Source of the DNA: Gyrodactylus bullatarudis
Lineage: Eukaryota; Platyhelminthes; Monogenea; Gyrodactylidea; Gyrodactylidae
Assembly: GCA_012064415.1 (NCBI GenBank)
Contig: SSNU01000311.1
Coordinates: forward strand, 124,001-188,000
Direction of reading: 5' to 3'
Length of the DNA stretch: 64,000 bases
Both the position numbers and the translations under genes were made by a program. Below are positions 11,326-21,613 of the stretch, one piece after another. The notes under the pieces are model-generated. The model was not told the DNA's origin. It saw nothing but the letters and a program-made list of their open reading frames with translations, and ran no database searches. Within the stretch, counting starts at the first letter, position 1, and each line of letters starts with the position of its first letter.

Positions 11326-11445
11326 AATTCATCAGTTGAGTCACCCTCGACGGTGATAATCTCGTCAGTAGATTTCACTTCCTCGAAATATTCTCTCATA
11401 CACTCGAACAAACAGCTATCTTGGCAATCAGCGAAGCCATTGAAT
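11326..11445 (-). pseudogene. Second decayed fragment of secreted protein gene A
   Basis: On the minus strand this matches gene A coding sequence around the DCQDSCLFEC and EVKSTDE blocks and then jumps directly to the acidic tail (the part encoding VEGDSTDE). The sequence coding for the second Cys cluster is deleted. There is no signal peptide or start codon. It is a broken copy lying between the two intact gene pairs. Confidence 0.78.
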
Positions 11446-12573
11446 AGAAATTTCGAATCGAATGAATAATGATTTCTATCTTCTTCTCAAATAAGTTTAT
11501 TTTGTTTACATTAGCAACTTTTCAGTGAAATTTGTTTGAGATTTTTCTATTTAAATTATCATCTCTTAAATATTGATTTTTTACGATCAGGCGTTCCAAA
11601 TGTTTAGAGTCTACATGGTAGACTCCACACGCTAGACTGATAAGGTTTTTTATCTTATTCAAAATATTCTTTGTTTTTTTCAAAAATTGATTATTCCTTC
11701 GTATACAAGAAAAATTATTACAAAAGTGGATCGTATGGTCTGTATCAAATTTGAGTTTTTGATAAAAATCATAAATTCCCATCTTCATATTAACTGGGTT
11801 TTTAAACTTATTTTTCTAACAAATCTTGTATTCTTTCCTGGTGATATTCATTATTTTTAAACAATCATTAGACAATAAATATTCAGCCAGACTTCATCTG
11901 TAAATCTATCTAAATGGGGAAAGCATCCTGCTGATTCAATATTTTCATAATTACACAATTCTTGAAAGCAATGAATTTTTGACATTTTAGGTTCTTACTG
12001 AATAAAAATATCTTTCATTCTCTTCTCTCAAGGTAGGAAATTATCTGTAGATATTCAAAAGAGATTTTTCCATTCTCTTCTAATGTTTCCCATATTTATC
12101 ATGTGCTACATAAAATTCCTTCATGTAATACAGGAATAAATAATTATCCCATCTACGTACAAGACTGAGATTTTATTATGAAGGATCAATTCTATTATTG
12201 ATTGTCCTGAAACCACTTGCCAATTTTAATGAGTCAGGCAGAATGAGAATTTCAATGAACCAATAGAAGTTCGACAAATTCAATATTTAGGAAAACATAT
12301 AGTCTAACCAATCACTTTCAAAAGCCAATCAAAATCTTTCTTTTTACCAGAGTTGAAATTTTATTATTATACAATCCCAACTGTCATTTTATTTTGAATT
12401 TGAAAGTAAAACTTGGGTACACACACAATAGACATCTTGAGGATTAATAAATTTTGGACAATTTAGAAGTAAATATATCGATATTCCTTGCAAAGGACAA
12501 TCAATATCCATCACAAAAGGAACAAAAAAGTTCTCGAAGATAACTTCAATGCAAAAGTGATCTTGACGTCAGT

Positions 12574-13731
12574 ATGAATGAGTCATTATCTCGAATCATA
12601 TTTCAGTTGTATCATGATATCGAGGTTAATCAGACAGCTTGTAGGAGTAAACTGATCAGTCATAAGGAAGTCGAATTAAAATTCTCAGAATGTCCACAAA
12701 ATTTTGTTGTTTCCACAATGGCAGAGATATGTCAAATTTCCACTTCCTTTATTTCACTTATTCATGCCTTCTTCAGTTTGTTTGCTTCGGAAACGCTGAG
12801 AAGATACTACGGCAATTATTTGATATTTTGGTTTTTCATATCTGCTTCAAAAGAAATCCAAATGATCATATCAGCCCACATGACAATGGACTATTTGGCC
12901 TCAACATTTTGCATAATAAACTCTATTAGCTTAAACTTTACAATCCTTTTACAGGCCACATTACTTCTCTTAATATTGATTAATATCTATTTCAATCTAA
13001 GGAATTGTGATACAAATTCCACGAATAAGGCATCCTACCTGGCATTGGAAACCATACGCCAGCGACATGTAAATCGTTCTTGTAAACAAATATTTAAACA
13101 AATTTTCTTTGTTATGATTATCTTTTCGATAACATCTGTGCCAATACTGATTCATCTATTGCTGTTTTCACAGGAGGACGGTGTATTTAATTTCAAATAT
13201 GGACAACTGACCTGTGGAGATATTGGGTCCTGTGTGCTACCAATGCACATTTTTCTTTACACACCTTTGTTAATTATCTGTTTTTTGCAGTGGTTGTTAA
13301 TATTTATCATCAAAAGGAAGTTTTATATCAATATTTTTATCAATTATGGACAGATATTTGAGTCATCTCTTAGTAATTCAATGCATTCGACACGTTTTTC
13401 CATGGTTGGCAAGGTGATCCTTTGTCAGACACTGCAGTTTTTCCAAGCCTGGCTTTCAAACTTGTTCTGTCATATTTCAATGTGGCATTTTCACAACATT
13501 TTAAACAGTTTGATAGCTATTTTTCTGCTAGTAAACTTTGGTTTGTCCCGATCGACCCTAGAGATTTTCTTCAAGCGCGATGATCCATTGCGTCATCTGA
13601 AGATTGGAACATTAGCACTTGCGATGAACATACAGCCAATTCAAGCAACTCATGCCAAGAAACGTCTCGAACAAAAAGCAAGCACACATATAGATCAAGC
13701 AAATATAGATCAGAGATCTGAGTTTATATGA
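12574..13731 (+). CDS. Orphan seven-transmembrane receptor-like protein, intronless
   Basis: A 385-aa single-exon ORF. Seven hydrophobic segments can be read at about residues 52-72, 80-100, 110-140, 174-198, 220-247, 275-300 and 305-328. A roughly 50-residue N-terminus carries possible N-glycosylation sites (NES, NQT), and the cytoplasmic tail of about 55 residues begins FFKRDDPLR. The layout fits a G-protein-coupled receptor. I see no DRY motif after helix 3 and no NPxxY in helix 7, so it is not an ordinary rhodopsin-class member. Two Cys in the loop before helix 5 (CGDIGSC) could form a disulfide. It is probably a divergent, lineage-specific receptor of chemoreceptor type (inference); a different seven-helix membrane protein is possible. 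It lies in the loop between the two inverted gene-pair copies. Confidence 0.72.
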   Translation: MNESLSRIIFQLYHDIEVNQTACRSKLISHKEVELKFSECPQNFVVSTMAEICQISTSFISLIHAFFSLFASETLRRYYGNYLIFWFFISASKEIQMIISAHMTMDYLASTFCIINSISLNFTILLQATLLLLILINIYFNLRNCDTNSTNKASYLALETIRQRHVNRSCKQIFKQIFFVMIIFSITSVPILIHLLLFSQEDGVFNFKYGQLTCGDIGSCVLPMHIFLYTPLLIICFLQWLLIFIIKRKFYINIFINYGQIFESSLSNSMHSTRFSMVGKVILCQTLQFFQAWLSNLFCHISMWHFHNILNSLIAIFLLVNFGLSRSTLEIFFKRDDPLRHLKIGTLALAMNIQPIQATHAKKRLEQKASTHIDQANIDQRSEFI

Positions 13732-14051
13732 GAGTTTAGGGATACAAAACAAGATTATATTTATTGTATTAAACACTGATAACCTATTTTTCAAAGAATA
13801 AAATTATTTCAATTTTGAGAAAGTATTTACTAATTCAAATCAACTTTATTTGACTGAATAGATTTGAAACTATTCAGGCTACTATGCGGTGGAAGGTATT
13901 TAGGTAGGAATTGAAAATTCACATTTTTCAAAAACAAGACCAAAAATACAATTTATATATTCTTTCAATTTTCTGAATATTTTAGCGAGAGATGGACTTG
14001 ATTAACAAAAGATTTTGAAATTCAAACATTTATTCAAATACTTTGAATCGT

Positions 14052-14435
14052 TTAGTCTGAAGAGTCAGTTTGATTCGATTCATCAGTTGACTCATCATCA
14101 AAATCAACATCATCCGAGCTATTTTCATCGAAATACTCATCTTCGAAATCATCTTCGTCACAGTTTTCTTCGCATGCCATTTCACAATCGGCGATCATGT
14201 TGACGAGCCCATCGATGTCTTTGACTCCTTCAACATTTGCCTTCAAGCATGGGAAGAGACAGCCATCGTCCTGACAATCCTCGAAGTTCTGGAATGTTGA
14301 TTTGAATCCACTCATGAAGTCCCCACCAGAGGTAGCTTCATTATCCATGGCTTGATCGATAAAGTCATATACCTGGAGAATATCGCAGCCATATGCGAGA
14401 GTGGAGAAGAGACCGGCTAAGAGTACGAGTTTCAT
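14052..14435 (-). CDS. Small secreted acidic Cys-containing protein B (right copy)
   Basis: Encodes exactly the same 127-aa protein as 5521-5904: a 16-residue signal peptide, mature N-terminus CDILQVYDFID, clustered Cys in the middle and an acidic Ser/Asp/Glu tail. The start is taken at 14435 rather than the in-frame ATG at 14459, because the TATA box at 14471-14478 is only about 12 bases before the latter. Because this copy has no gap beside it, its 3' flank is the reliable version. Function unknown. Confidence 0.87.
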   Translation of the reverse strand: MKLVLLAGLFSTLAYGCDILQVYDFIDQAMDNEATSGGDFMSGFKSTFQNFEDCQDDGCLFPCLKANVEGVKDIDGLVNMIADCEMACEENCDEDDFEDEYFDENSSDDVDFDDESTDESNQTDSSD

Positions 14436-14701
14436 TGTTGTTCTTGTTGTCTGGTTCATTGGTTTAAAGGTATTTATAGAGTTGCAGTTACACGAAGCTA
14501 TTCACATCACCAGGATACAACATTTTTCTGATTTATTTTCTAAGCTAAGGACAAGCTTCTCTGCATGATTTACTGCTCAACTCTAAACCCGTAAATGGAG
14601 TCTGTCAACTCAATATATTTTAAAATTAATCATCAGATTAAGAGTCTACCGTGCATATAAATACTCGATGACTGTTTAGAAAGTAATAACACAAAGTAAA
14701 A

Positions 14702-15103
14702 ATGAAACTCGCAATCCTAGCTGGTCTTTTCTCCGTCGTTGCCTACGGCTGTGACATCTCTCAAGTCTACGATTTCATCGACAAGTCTTTGGATCAACAA
14801 ATTACTGAAGGTGACAATTTCGTGTCAGCTCTCAAAGCGCAGTTCAATGGCTTCGCCGATTGCCAAGACAGCTGCTTGTTCGAATGTATGGGAACATATA
14901 TCGATGAAGTGAAATCTACTGACGAGTTGATCAACATGATGGCAGAATGCGAAATGGCTTGTGATGAGAGCAATGTTGAATGCGACGTCGATACTGATGA
15001 TCTTGATGATGACACTATTGAGGATGAGAGCACTGACATTGCCGTCGAGGGTGACTCAACTGATGATTTGGTAAGCACTGATGAATCATCTACCGGCAAC
15101 TGA
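14702..15103 (+). CDS. Small secreted acidic Cys-containing protein A (right copy)
   Basis: Identical in protein sequence to 4853-5254 (133 aa). It has a signal peptide at 1-16, seven Cys in the mature part (17, 54, 58, 62, 83, 87, 94) and a C-terminal tail dominated by Asp, Glu, Ser and Thr. The TATA box at 14656-14663 lies about 40 bases upstream and AATAAA follows the stop closely. It is divergently paired with protein B across a 266-bp spacer (14436-14701), so the two promoters may be co-regulated (inference). Confidence 0.88.
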   Translation: MKLAILAGLFSVVAYGCDISQVYDFIDKSLDQQITEGDNFVSALKAQFNGFADCQDSCLFECMGTYIDEVKSTDELINMMAECEMACDESNVECDVDTDDLDDDTIEDESTDIAVEGDSTDDLVSTDESSTGN

Positions 15104-15155
15104 GTTGTTCAGTTTTCGTTGAATAAAATCTTTGAATTACATACATTTTCTCCTT

Positions 15156-15640
15156 ACGTATTATACTATCCTTTCTTTTTTCTTAGAGCCTTTTTATTCT
15201 TTCAGGCATTGAATGATATAATTCAATAAAAAATCAAAGAAATTTGGTTTTCTACTCATCTTAACCGTTTCGCAAGAATTAATTTTCTTGAATTTTTTGT
15301 TCTATCGGAGATATTTTCAATTTTGAAAAAAATAAAATTGTAATAAAAGCCCTACGAGTCTCAATCTATAATGAAATTATTTTGAAAAAATCTGGATTGA
15401 ATATTCTTCACAACAAGACCCTCATTCTTATCTTTATTCTTTCCTCTGACCTCAAATTTCAATATCCCTCACATATTACAAACAATTCTCTGATTGGTTC
15501 TTAGGAGAATTTACATGTTAATTCTTTGAATTGATAATGAGGAAATTACGAGTTCTCGACCAATCATCTTGTATATAGATAGGTTTGAATAACCTTTACA
15601 CATTTCTGAAAGTGTTAGTTTAGGAAAGACCAAAGAGTTG
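15156..15640. promoter_or_regulatory. Upstream region of the mucin-like gene, with TATA box at 15572-15577
   Basis: No coding sequence. A TATATA string at 15572-15577 lies about 65 bases before the ATG at 15641, allowing a leader of roughly 35-40 bases. The rest is AT-rich spacer. Confidence 0.5.
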
Positions 15641-18600
15641 ATGATCTTAATTATCCATCATCCGCAAAATTTCTCATTTTTATTCCTTCTATTCAATATT
15701 TTCTCGCTTACTCTTGTTGCAAATACCGATGAGAATGCTTCTGATTCATCCTCAAAATCAACAGCATTTATTTTGAATGAGGAAGATATGTTAATGTCTA
15801 CCGATGGTATAGGACAAATAACACCCGATAGATTTGATCACAATCTGAATGAGGATGTGCCCACTGTCTTACTTGAAGGAGATTCAAAAGTTTCTGAAGA
15901 AACTCTAGCCAATGAAGAGAGCTCAGCGTCAATACCATTGCTACGAAGTGAAGCTACAAGCTCTGGTATAGATACTCCATCGGATTCACCCTTTGTAACA
16001 GAAGAAGTAACGAGATTCGAAACAGAATTAGCTCCGGTCTTTCCAATATTTAGCGCAGAGCCTGATGAGGCTGTAAAAGAGACTGGTGAAGAGCAAAGGA
16101 CTGATTATTTAACTGAATTGACAGAAAAATATTCAGAAATTTCGTTAAGCAGTGTAGATTTATCTAGTGATAATGAAATGAACACTATGGACAATGTTGT
16201 CGAATTCGTAACTCAAGCATCTGACGAAGATATCTCATTGATGAGATCTCTCGAACAGAATCTTTTGATGATTTCAAAAATGAAACAATATAGGGAAGCA
16301 AATTTGTCATCTACAGAAAGCCTTGAAATTATCGAAGGAGAAACAGAAAATGTTGAGCCAATAGAGTCTGAACATCAAGAGACTCTAAATATCGGTCAGA
16401 ATTCGATTGATGTACAAACAGAAATCTTTTCAACAGAATATTCAGAAGAGACTACTGTTGAAGTGACAACCAATTCTGAAATTTCTCAAGCAAACTCTGC
16501 AACAGATTTTATCACAACTGAAGAGTTGATAGTAATAGAAGAATCATTCGATCATTCGAGTTTTGATGAGACTGATTTTGAATCTCTCGGATCGACTTTA
16601 GAGAAATCTAGCTTGGCTTTTGTTGAGGAAAAAGAACTAAATACCAAAGAGATCGTATCAGAGATTTCCGATGAAGAAACAGGAACAGAAGGAGAAAATT
16701 TTAATTTAAAATCTGAAGATTCATCACTAGAAATGAAGGAAACTGAATCTGCTGATCTAACTATTTCTGGGGATCTTTTAGCGGAATCTTCAACAGTTGA
16801 AGTCACTTCAATTCTTGAAGACTTTAGTTTGATACTTATCTCGGAGGAAGCCAAAAAAGAAGAAATTCAGTCCAATAATGACGAGAACACAATTTCTATT
16901 ACCAGCGAACAGAAGGAGCCTACTTCTGAATTAGATACATCAACTTCAGAAGAACCGATCACTGTTGAATCTGTCTATACGACAGTCGAGAAGAATGTGG
17001 TTCTCGAAGAGAATATTCAAACACCAGAGGAAGAAAATAAAAAGAACACTGAATTTCCAGATGATATTGATACTGATGGAATTATTTCTCAGAAATTAGC
17101 AAGTAAAGAGGAAATTTCAGGGAATAAAGAAACAGATTTTATTGAAAATACTCCTTTGTCAACTGTGGGATTAGAAAATGGAGAAACAGACTTTATTACA
17201 GCAATAAAAACCGATGAGTTTTCAACTAAAGAAATTTCATATACGGCAATTGAAAGTGAGAATTTTTCGATAGAAAATGGTTCAACATTAACAAGCTCTG
17301 ATGAATCTAGTGAGTCAATCACAGAATTCACTTCAGAGAGCAGTAGTAGTGCAACCGATGAAACACAATCAATTCATATCGAGAGCACTGAATTCTCAGA
17401 AGAACCTCAAAGTAGTCCTTTCTTTACTGAAGTAGTTGTTATTGAGACAAGTGCCGTATCAGCAATTTTGAATTTAGAAGACTACTCTACCGAAAGAGAA
17501 ACAGATATCAGGAAAGATATTACTGAAAATGAAGAGACTACGAAGGAATTAGCAAGAACTGAGACTGAATCAGAAATGGCATTAGAGGTTCTTGAAAACA
17601 TTACAACTGGTTCTGTTGAAAATATAGAGACTCAATCGAATATTGGGCCAGTAATAGAGAGCACAACATCTCTGTCTATTGAAATTATTAACACAACTGA
17701 AGAAATGGTAGAATTAACAATGGCAATTGACCCAGAGAGTAAAACAGCTGAACTTATCTCGATTGAAGAGACAAACAGTGTGTTGACTACTGACTCTGTA
17801 GAAGATGTTACTGTTGAAAGCCAAGATATAAGTTCGATAGAAACAGAAGAGGATGCATCTACTAGGGATGCATCAGAGAATATTTCGGAAAATACTTCAG
17901 CTGCAAAAGTTGAAACCTCAATCTCAGCAAGTACTGTTGATTCGGAGAAAGAAAGATCAACAATGAAATATACATCAACTGAACCTTATATACAAGAAAC
18001 AGTTATTTACGACGATATAAAAACTAAAGAGATTGTAGCTTCTACAGTGAAAATCACATCAGAAGAAAATGAATTGACAGAAAATAATGTAGTGGTTACG
18101 ACCACAGAGGATATTATTGAGAATAATTTGAAAACAAAAGAAAATATAGAGGAGGAAACAACAGTTTCTTCCGAAACTAGCTCATCAAGTTCTGATGACT
18201 TTACGTCTGATATTACAAAATTTGACGAGGAAACAGAAAGATCAAGTCAACTTGATACTAGTTCTGAGGATACTTTTAAAACTGGAGATCTACACAATTC
18301 TAAAACATTGGAACTAGATCTATCGACAACTTTTAATCCATCTTATCAATCTATTACTAATGAAAATATTGATAGTTTGACAGCCAATCATTTTGTCACC
18401 ATGATGATTCCATCAACTGCCACTGATGTTGTCGACTCTACAATAATTCCTGAATCAATTCTTACAGATTTTGTAAGTCTGGTTTCTTTACGATCTGAGA
18501 AATCGGACAGTGTTTCACAATCAGATACCATGGACTTTACTACATACGATACAACAATTATGAGCAAAGAACAGCAAACATTAGATTCAGAAATAACTAA

Positions 18601-19282
18601 GCCCGAAGGAACCACAAAGAAAATATGCGACAAAACAACCACAAATGAAGTGACTGAAGAGATAACTTCACCTGGATACAAAACTGAATATGAAGTGTCA
18701 ACACTGACAATGAGCAGTGAAAAACTTCCAGTTACAGTTGTGACAACAGAATTGATTTCTGAACAAATAACCAAAAATATTCCTTCTCCAACGGGAACTG
18801 CGAGCCAACCTAAAAATTATGAACATTTATTCCCGTTAAGTCTAGGTCTGACAGTTGGTTTGATTATGCTATGTTTGGTTGCTATATTGTTTATACTAGG
18901 CTTCATTCTTGTGGCTGGATGGCTGCATCATAACCGCCAACAAAGGGACATGGCTGCGCTAACCTTGGGTCAGGGCTCCTCTTCGCGTCATCACCAAACA
19001 AATTCAAATGATTTCCGTCTACGACAACAGAGAAGAAGGGCTAGATTCCTCAATAGTGAGGCAATATCCTCTTTCGATAAAAAAGTCTTTGTCAGAGGTA
19101 TTAGCCGGAAGAAATTTAGCGATGATGACGAATTTAACAGCTCGGAGAAGTGCTCAAACCAACTCCTTAAGAAAGGCCTATCTACAGAGGATGAATTATC
19201 GATTACAGATATTGTCAGAATTCCAGATCGTTCCATGAAATATCAACAGCCCAAGTGGAAATACATTGACGAAATTAATTGA
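15641..19282 (+). CDS. Large mucin-like, acidic type I membrane protein
   Basis: A 1,213-aa single-exon ORF. It starts with a hydrophobic signal sequence (about residues 1-29, through FSFLFLLFNIFSLTLVA). About 1,030 residues of low-complexity ectodomain follow, dominated by Glu, Ser, Thr, Ile and Val, with frequent TTE, ESS and EET runs. A single transmembrane helix lies at about residues 1066-1096 (LSLGLTVGLIMLCLVAILFI). The cytoplasmic tail is about 118 residues and basic, with an RRRAR-type cluster just inside the membrane. Ser/Thr density suggests heavy O-glycosylation, and the Glu content makes the ectodomain strongly anionic; a surface coat or adhesion role is inferred. Only one or two Cys lie in the ectodomain and I see no recognisable domain. 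The codon before 15641 is TTG, so the ATG at 15641 is the start. Confidence 0.85.
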   Translation: MILIIHHPQNFSFLFLLFNIFSLTLVANTDENASDSSSKSTAFILNEEDMLMSTDGIGQITPDRFDHNLNEDVPTVLLEGDSKVSEETLANEESSASIPLLRSEATSSGIDTPSDSPFVTEEVTRFETELAPVFPIFSAEPDEAVKETGEEQRTDYLTELTEKYSEISLSSVDLSSDNEMNTMDNVVEFVTQASDEDISLMRSLEQNLLMISKMKQYREANLSSTESLEIIEGETENVEPIESEHQETLNIGQNSIDVQTEIFSTEYSEETTVEVTTNSEISQANSATDFITTEELIVIEESFDHSSFDETDFESLGSTLEKSSLAFVEEKELNTKEIVSEISDEETGTEGENFNLKSEDSSLEMKETESADLTISGDLLAESSTVEVTSILEDFSLILISEEAKKEEIQSNNDENTISITSEQKEPTSELDTSTSEEPITVESVYTTVEKNVVLEENIQTPEEENKKNTEFPDDIDTDGIISQKLASKEEISGNKETDFIENTPLSTVGLENGETDFITAIKTDEFSTKEISYTAIESENFSIENGSTLTSSDESSESITEFTSESSSSATDETQSIHIESTEFSEEPQSSPFFTEVVVIETSAVSAILNLEDYSTERETDIRKDITENEETTKELARTETESEMALEVLENITTGSVENIETQSNIGPVIESTTSLSIEIINTTEEMVELTMAIDPESKTAELISIEETNSVLTTDSVEDVTVESQDISSIETEEDASTRDASENISENTSAAKVETSISASTVDSEKERSTMKYTSTEPYIQETVIYDDIKTKEIVASTVKITSEENELTENNVVVTTTEDIIENNLKTKENIEEETTVSSETSSSSSDDFTSDITKFDEETERSSQLDTSSEDTFKTGDLHNSKTLELDLSTTFNPSYQSITNENIDSLTANHFVTMMIPSTATDVVDSTIIPESILTDFVSLVSLRSEKSDSVSQSDTMDFTTYDTTIMSKEQQTLDSEITKPEGTTKKICDKTTTNEVTEEITSPGYKTEYEVSTLTMSSEKLPVTVVTTELISEQITKNIPSPTGTASQPKNYEHLFPLSLGLTVGLIMLCLVAILFILGFILVAGWLHHNRQQRDMAALTLGQGSSSRHHQTNSNDFRLRQQRRRARFLNSEAISSFDKKVFVRGISRKKFSDDDEFNSSEKCSNQLLKKGLSTEDELSITDIVRIPDRSMKYQQPKWKYIDEIN

Positions 19283-21613
19283 GCCATTTTTTCTAAGCTA
19301 CACATTTTAGAATGCAAAAATAGTTTTTTCAAATTTAGAAACATTGTCCTAGAACAGTTTTTAATAGAAAATATCATTCCATATTCTTATTCTGTCTCTA
19401 TTAAAGAATAACCTTGAGAAACTTGAATTTCCATGGGTTACAAAAAACAATGAGCTTTTATTTCTAGATATTGTGGAACAAAGTTTAAAATTGGCGCATA
19501 AAGTTTTCCCCAAATAAGATATCTTTTTAAATTTCCATGGATAATTAAAAATTATTTTTGAAATTTACGAAATATTTTGATGAATATTCTTGAATTAGAA
19601 ACTCTAATTTAAAGTAATTAAGAAAAAGATTCGGCGTGTATTTTTATTTTGTATTCTGAATCAGAATTTTTGATTCTCTTGGTAAAACTGAAATTTGATA
19701 ACTGAATGTAAATAGAAAGCAATGTAAACAAAAAATATTCGAATAAATTTTCTAATTATTCATTCCATCTGAGGAAATTACGAGGAATTTTTGTGTGAAG
19801 AATAGAAAGTTTACATTACCAAATACACATGTGATCAAATAAATTCCCACTAAGAAATACTCTTTTGATTACAATTACATAGGATTTATATTTTATTTTA
19901 GTTTGAATCAAATCTAACGAAGGAAAATATGGGACAAGAGATTCACTAATTTCTTCTCATCATCGAATAAGTTTGAATGAGATTGAAATGGAAAATTATG
20001 ATATGTAATACATATTATGTATTATTGGGAATAATAAATAAAACTCACATTCTCTAGTATGTATTAGAATATTGGCTGTAGTAAATTTTTTCAAAGGCAG
20101 GAATATAATCTGAGAGGTTTTTAGTTTCTGAAAGATGAACTATTCTTCTTCTAATGAAGTATTAATTAAGGGATTATGTTACTTACTCATCTGAATTGCA
20201 ACAGGACGAATTATCCAGGTTTGAGTATTTTAATTATCAGAGCTTCAAGGTTGTTGAAGCAGCCGTTCGAATTCTGGATAGCTTCTAAATAAAAGTGAGA
20301 AAAAGAACAAGGAACCACAATGTGAGCCAATGGATTTAATTAATACTCTATTTTCATTGGTCGATGAGTGAATAATTACTTTTTCACAGGCCCCCGGTTT
20401 TTTTAATCATAGAAAGAATTTAAAAAATCAAGATGAGTAATCATAAGTTTATTTCAAATATTATAGTTACAATATTAATGATTCCTTATGAATACGAGTA
20501 CAATCGTGAAAATTTGATAGATTTATTTGAGAACAAGGGAATTTAGTTTGAGATGAATAAAAATTTCAGAAATTCAAAAACCAAGTATCACAGTTTGTTC
20601 ATTATTGTTATGTTTTCGGAGTTTAACACATCAAATTTATTGAAAATTTCAGCGTAAAATCTATTTACAAAGATTAATATGATTAACTGCCTCAGGTTGT
20701 TCAACTGGAACAGAAAAAAAGAATATTCATCTCGTATAAAGGATTCCTTTCAGGGTACACACTACTGTAATAAGTAATAATGGAGGAAATTATTCAGAAT
20801 TTTAGCTTCAAATGGGCAAATAATTGAAAAGTATCAGACCTTCAATTGTCATGGGATTTAAAGTACAAATTTTGATGTTTTATTGACCATAGAAACATGG
20901 CACTTCTAGCCTTCTTGTACAAGGGGATTCTTCAATATTAGGTAGGAATCTGTTAAGAATAAATTGTTTACATTTTAAACTATACACATCAATGTGACAT
21001 GAGATGATAACTTGAAATTCATACAATTCAAAGCAATACAACATTCAGTATGGAATCTTTGAATCGGAACAGATAAAAGGAAAAAAATCACTATAAATTT
21101 TCCGATTCCAAAATATTATTTTTCTCATGATTAGAAATAATAATAATTTATCGATCATTTCAACTGGGACAATGGAATCGATTGTAGTTTGTAAAAGTAA
21201 GATAAATAAGATATCGTGCAGGCAAATTGAAATATTTTCTCTGATTTTTCCTCATTTTTTTCGAAAATAATTAAATTTCCTATTGTGAGAGCAGAGAACT
21301 GAAAAATATCTACCATGAAATTATTTCCAGGGCTATCATTTCAAAGCACAAATACAGTCATTTATATAGGACAATGGAACGTGAAAGGATTACTCACTTT
21401 TCAGTCTTAAATTGTCAAATTCTGATCTGGGAATAGAAAAATAGAAGAGAGAAATTTTTGAGAATAACGAACAACGACATTTTGTATCGTGTTGGAGGAA
21501 AAATTTCCATAAAATTAGTAAGAAATCGATTCCTTATTATTATGTAATGGGGAAAGAAACAAAATTATGCAAATTAAAAGTTAACAACATTAACAAATGA
21601 TGATGGGAGATAC
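19283..21613. other. Gene-free spacer between convergent genes
   Basis: Holds the 3' end of the mucin-like gene and, from the other side, the 3' flank of the bestrophin gene. AT-rich with stops in all frames. I found no exon that would extend bestrophin, although a GTAAGT overlapping the bestrophin stop codon leaves that possible. Confidence 0.5.

Larger units (their letters stand above)
13995..15155. repeat. Right arm of the 1,161-bp inverted duplication
   Basis: Reverse complement of 4801-5961, with no difference noticed. Identity starts abruptly at 13995 and stops at 15155, with unrelated sequence outside both ends. The arms are separated by 8.0 kb containing a receptor gene and two decayed family members. 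Confidence 0.9.

Noticed and set aside
15638..15640. Start of the mucin-like protein at 15638
   Set aside because: The codon is TTG; the ATG at 15641 is the natural start.
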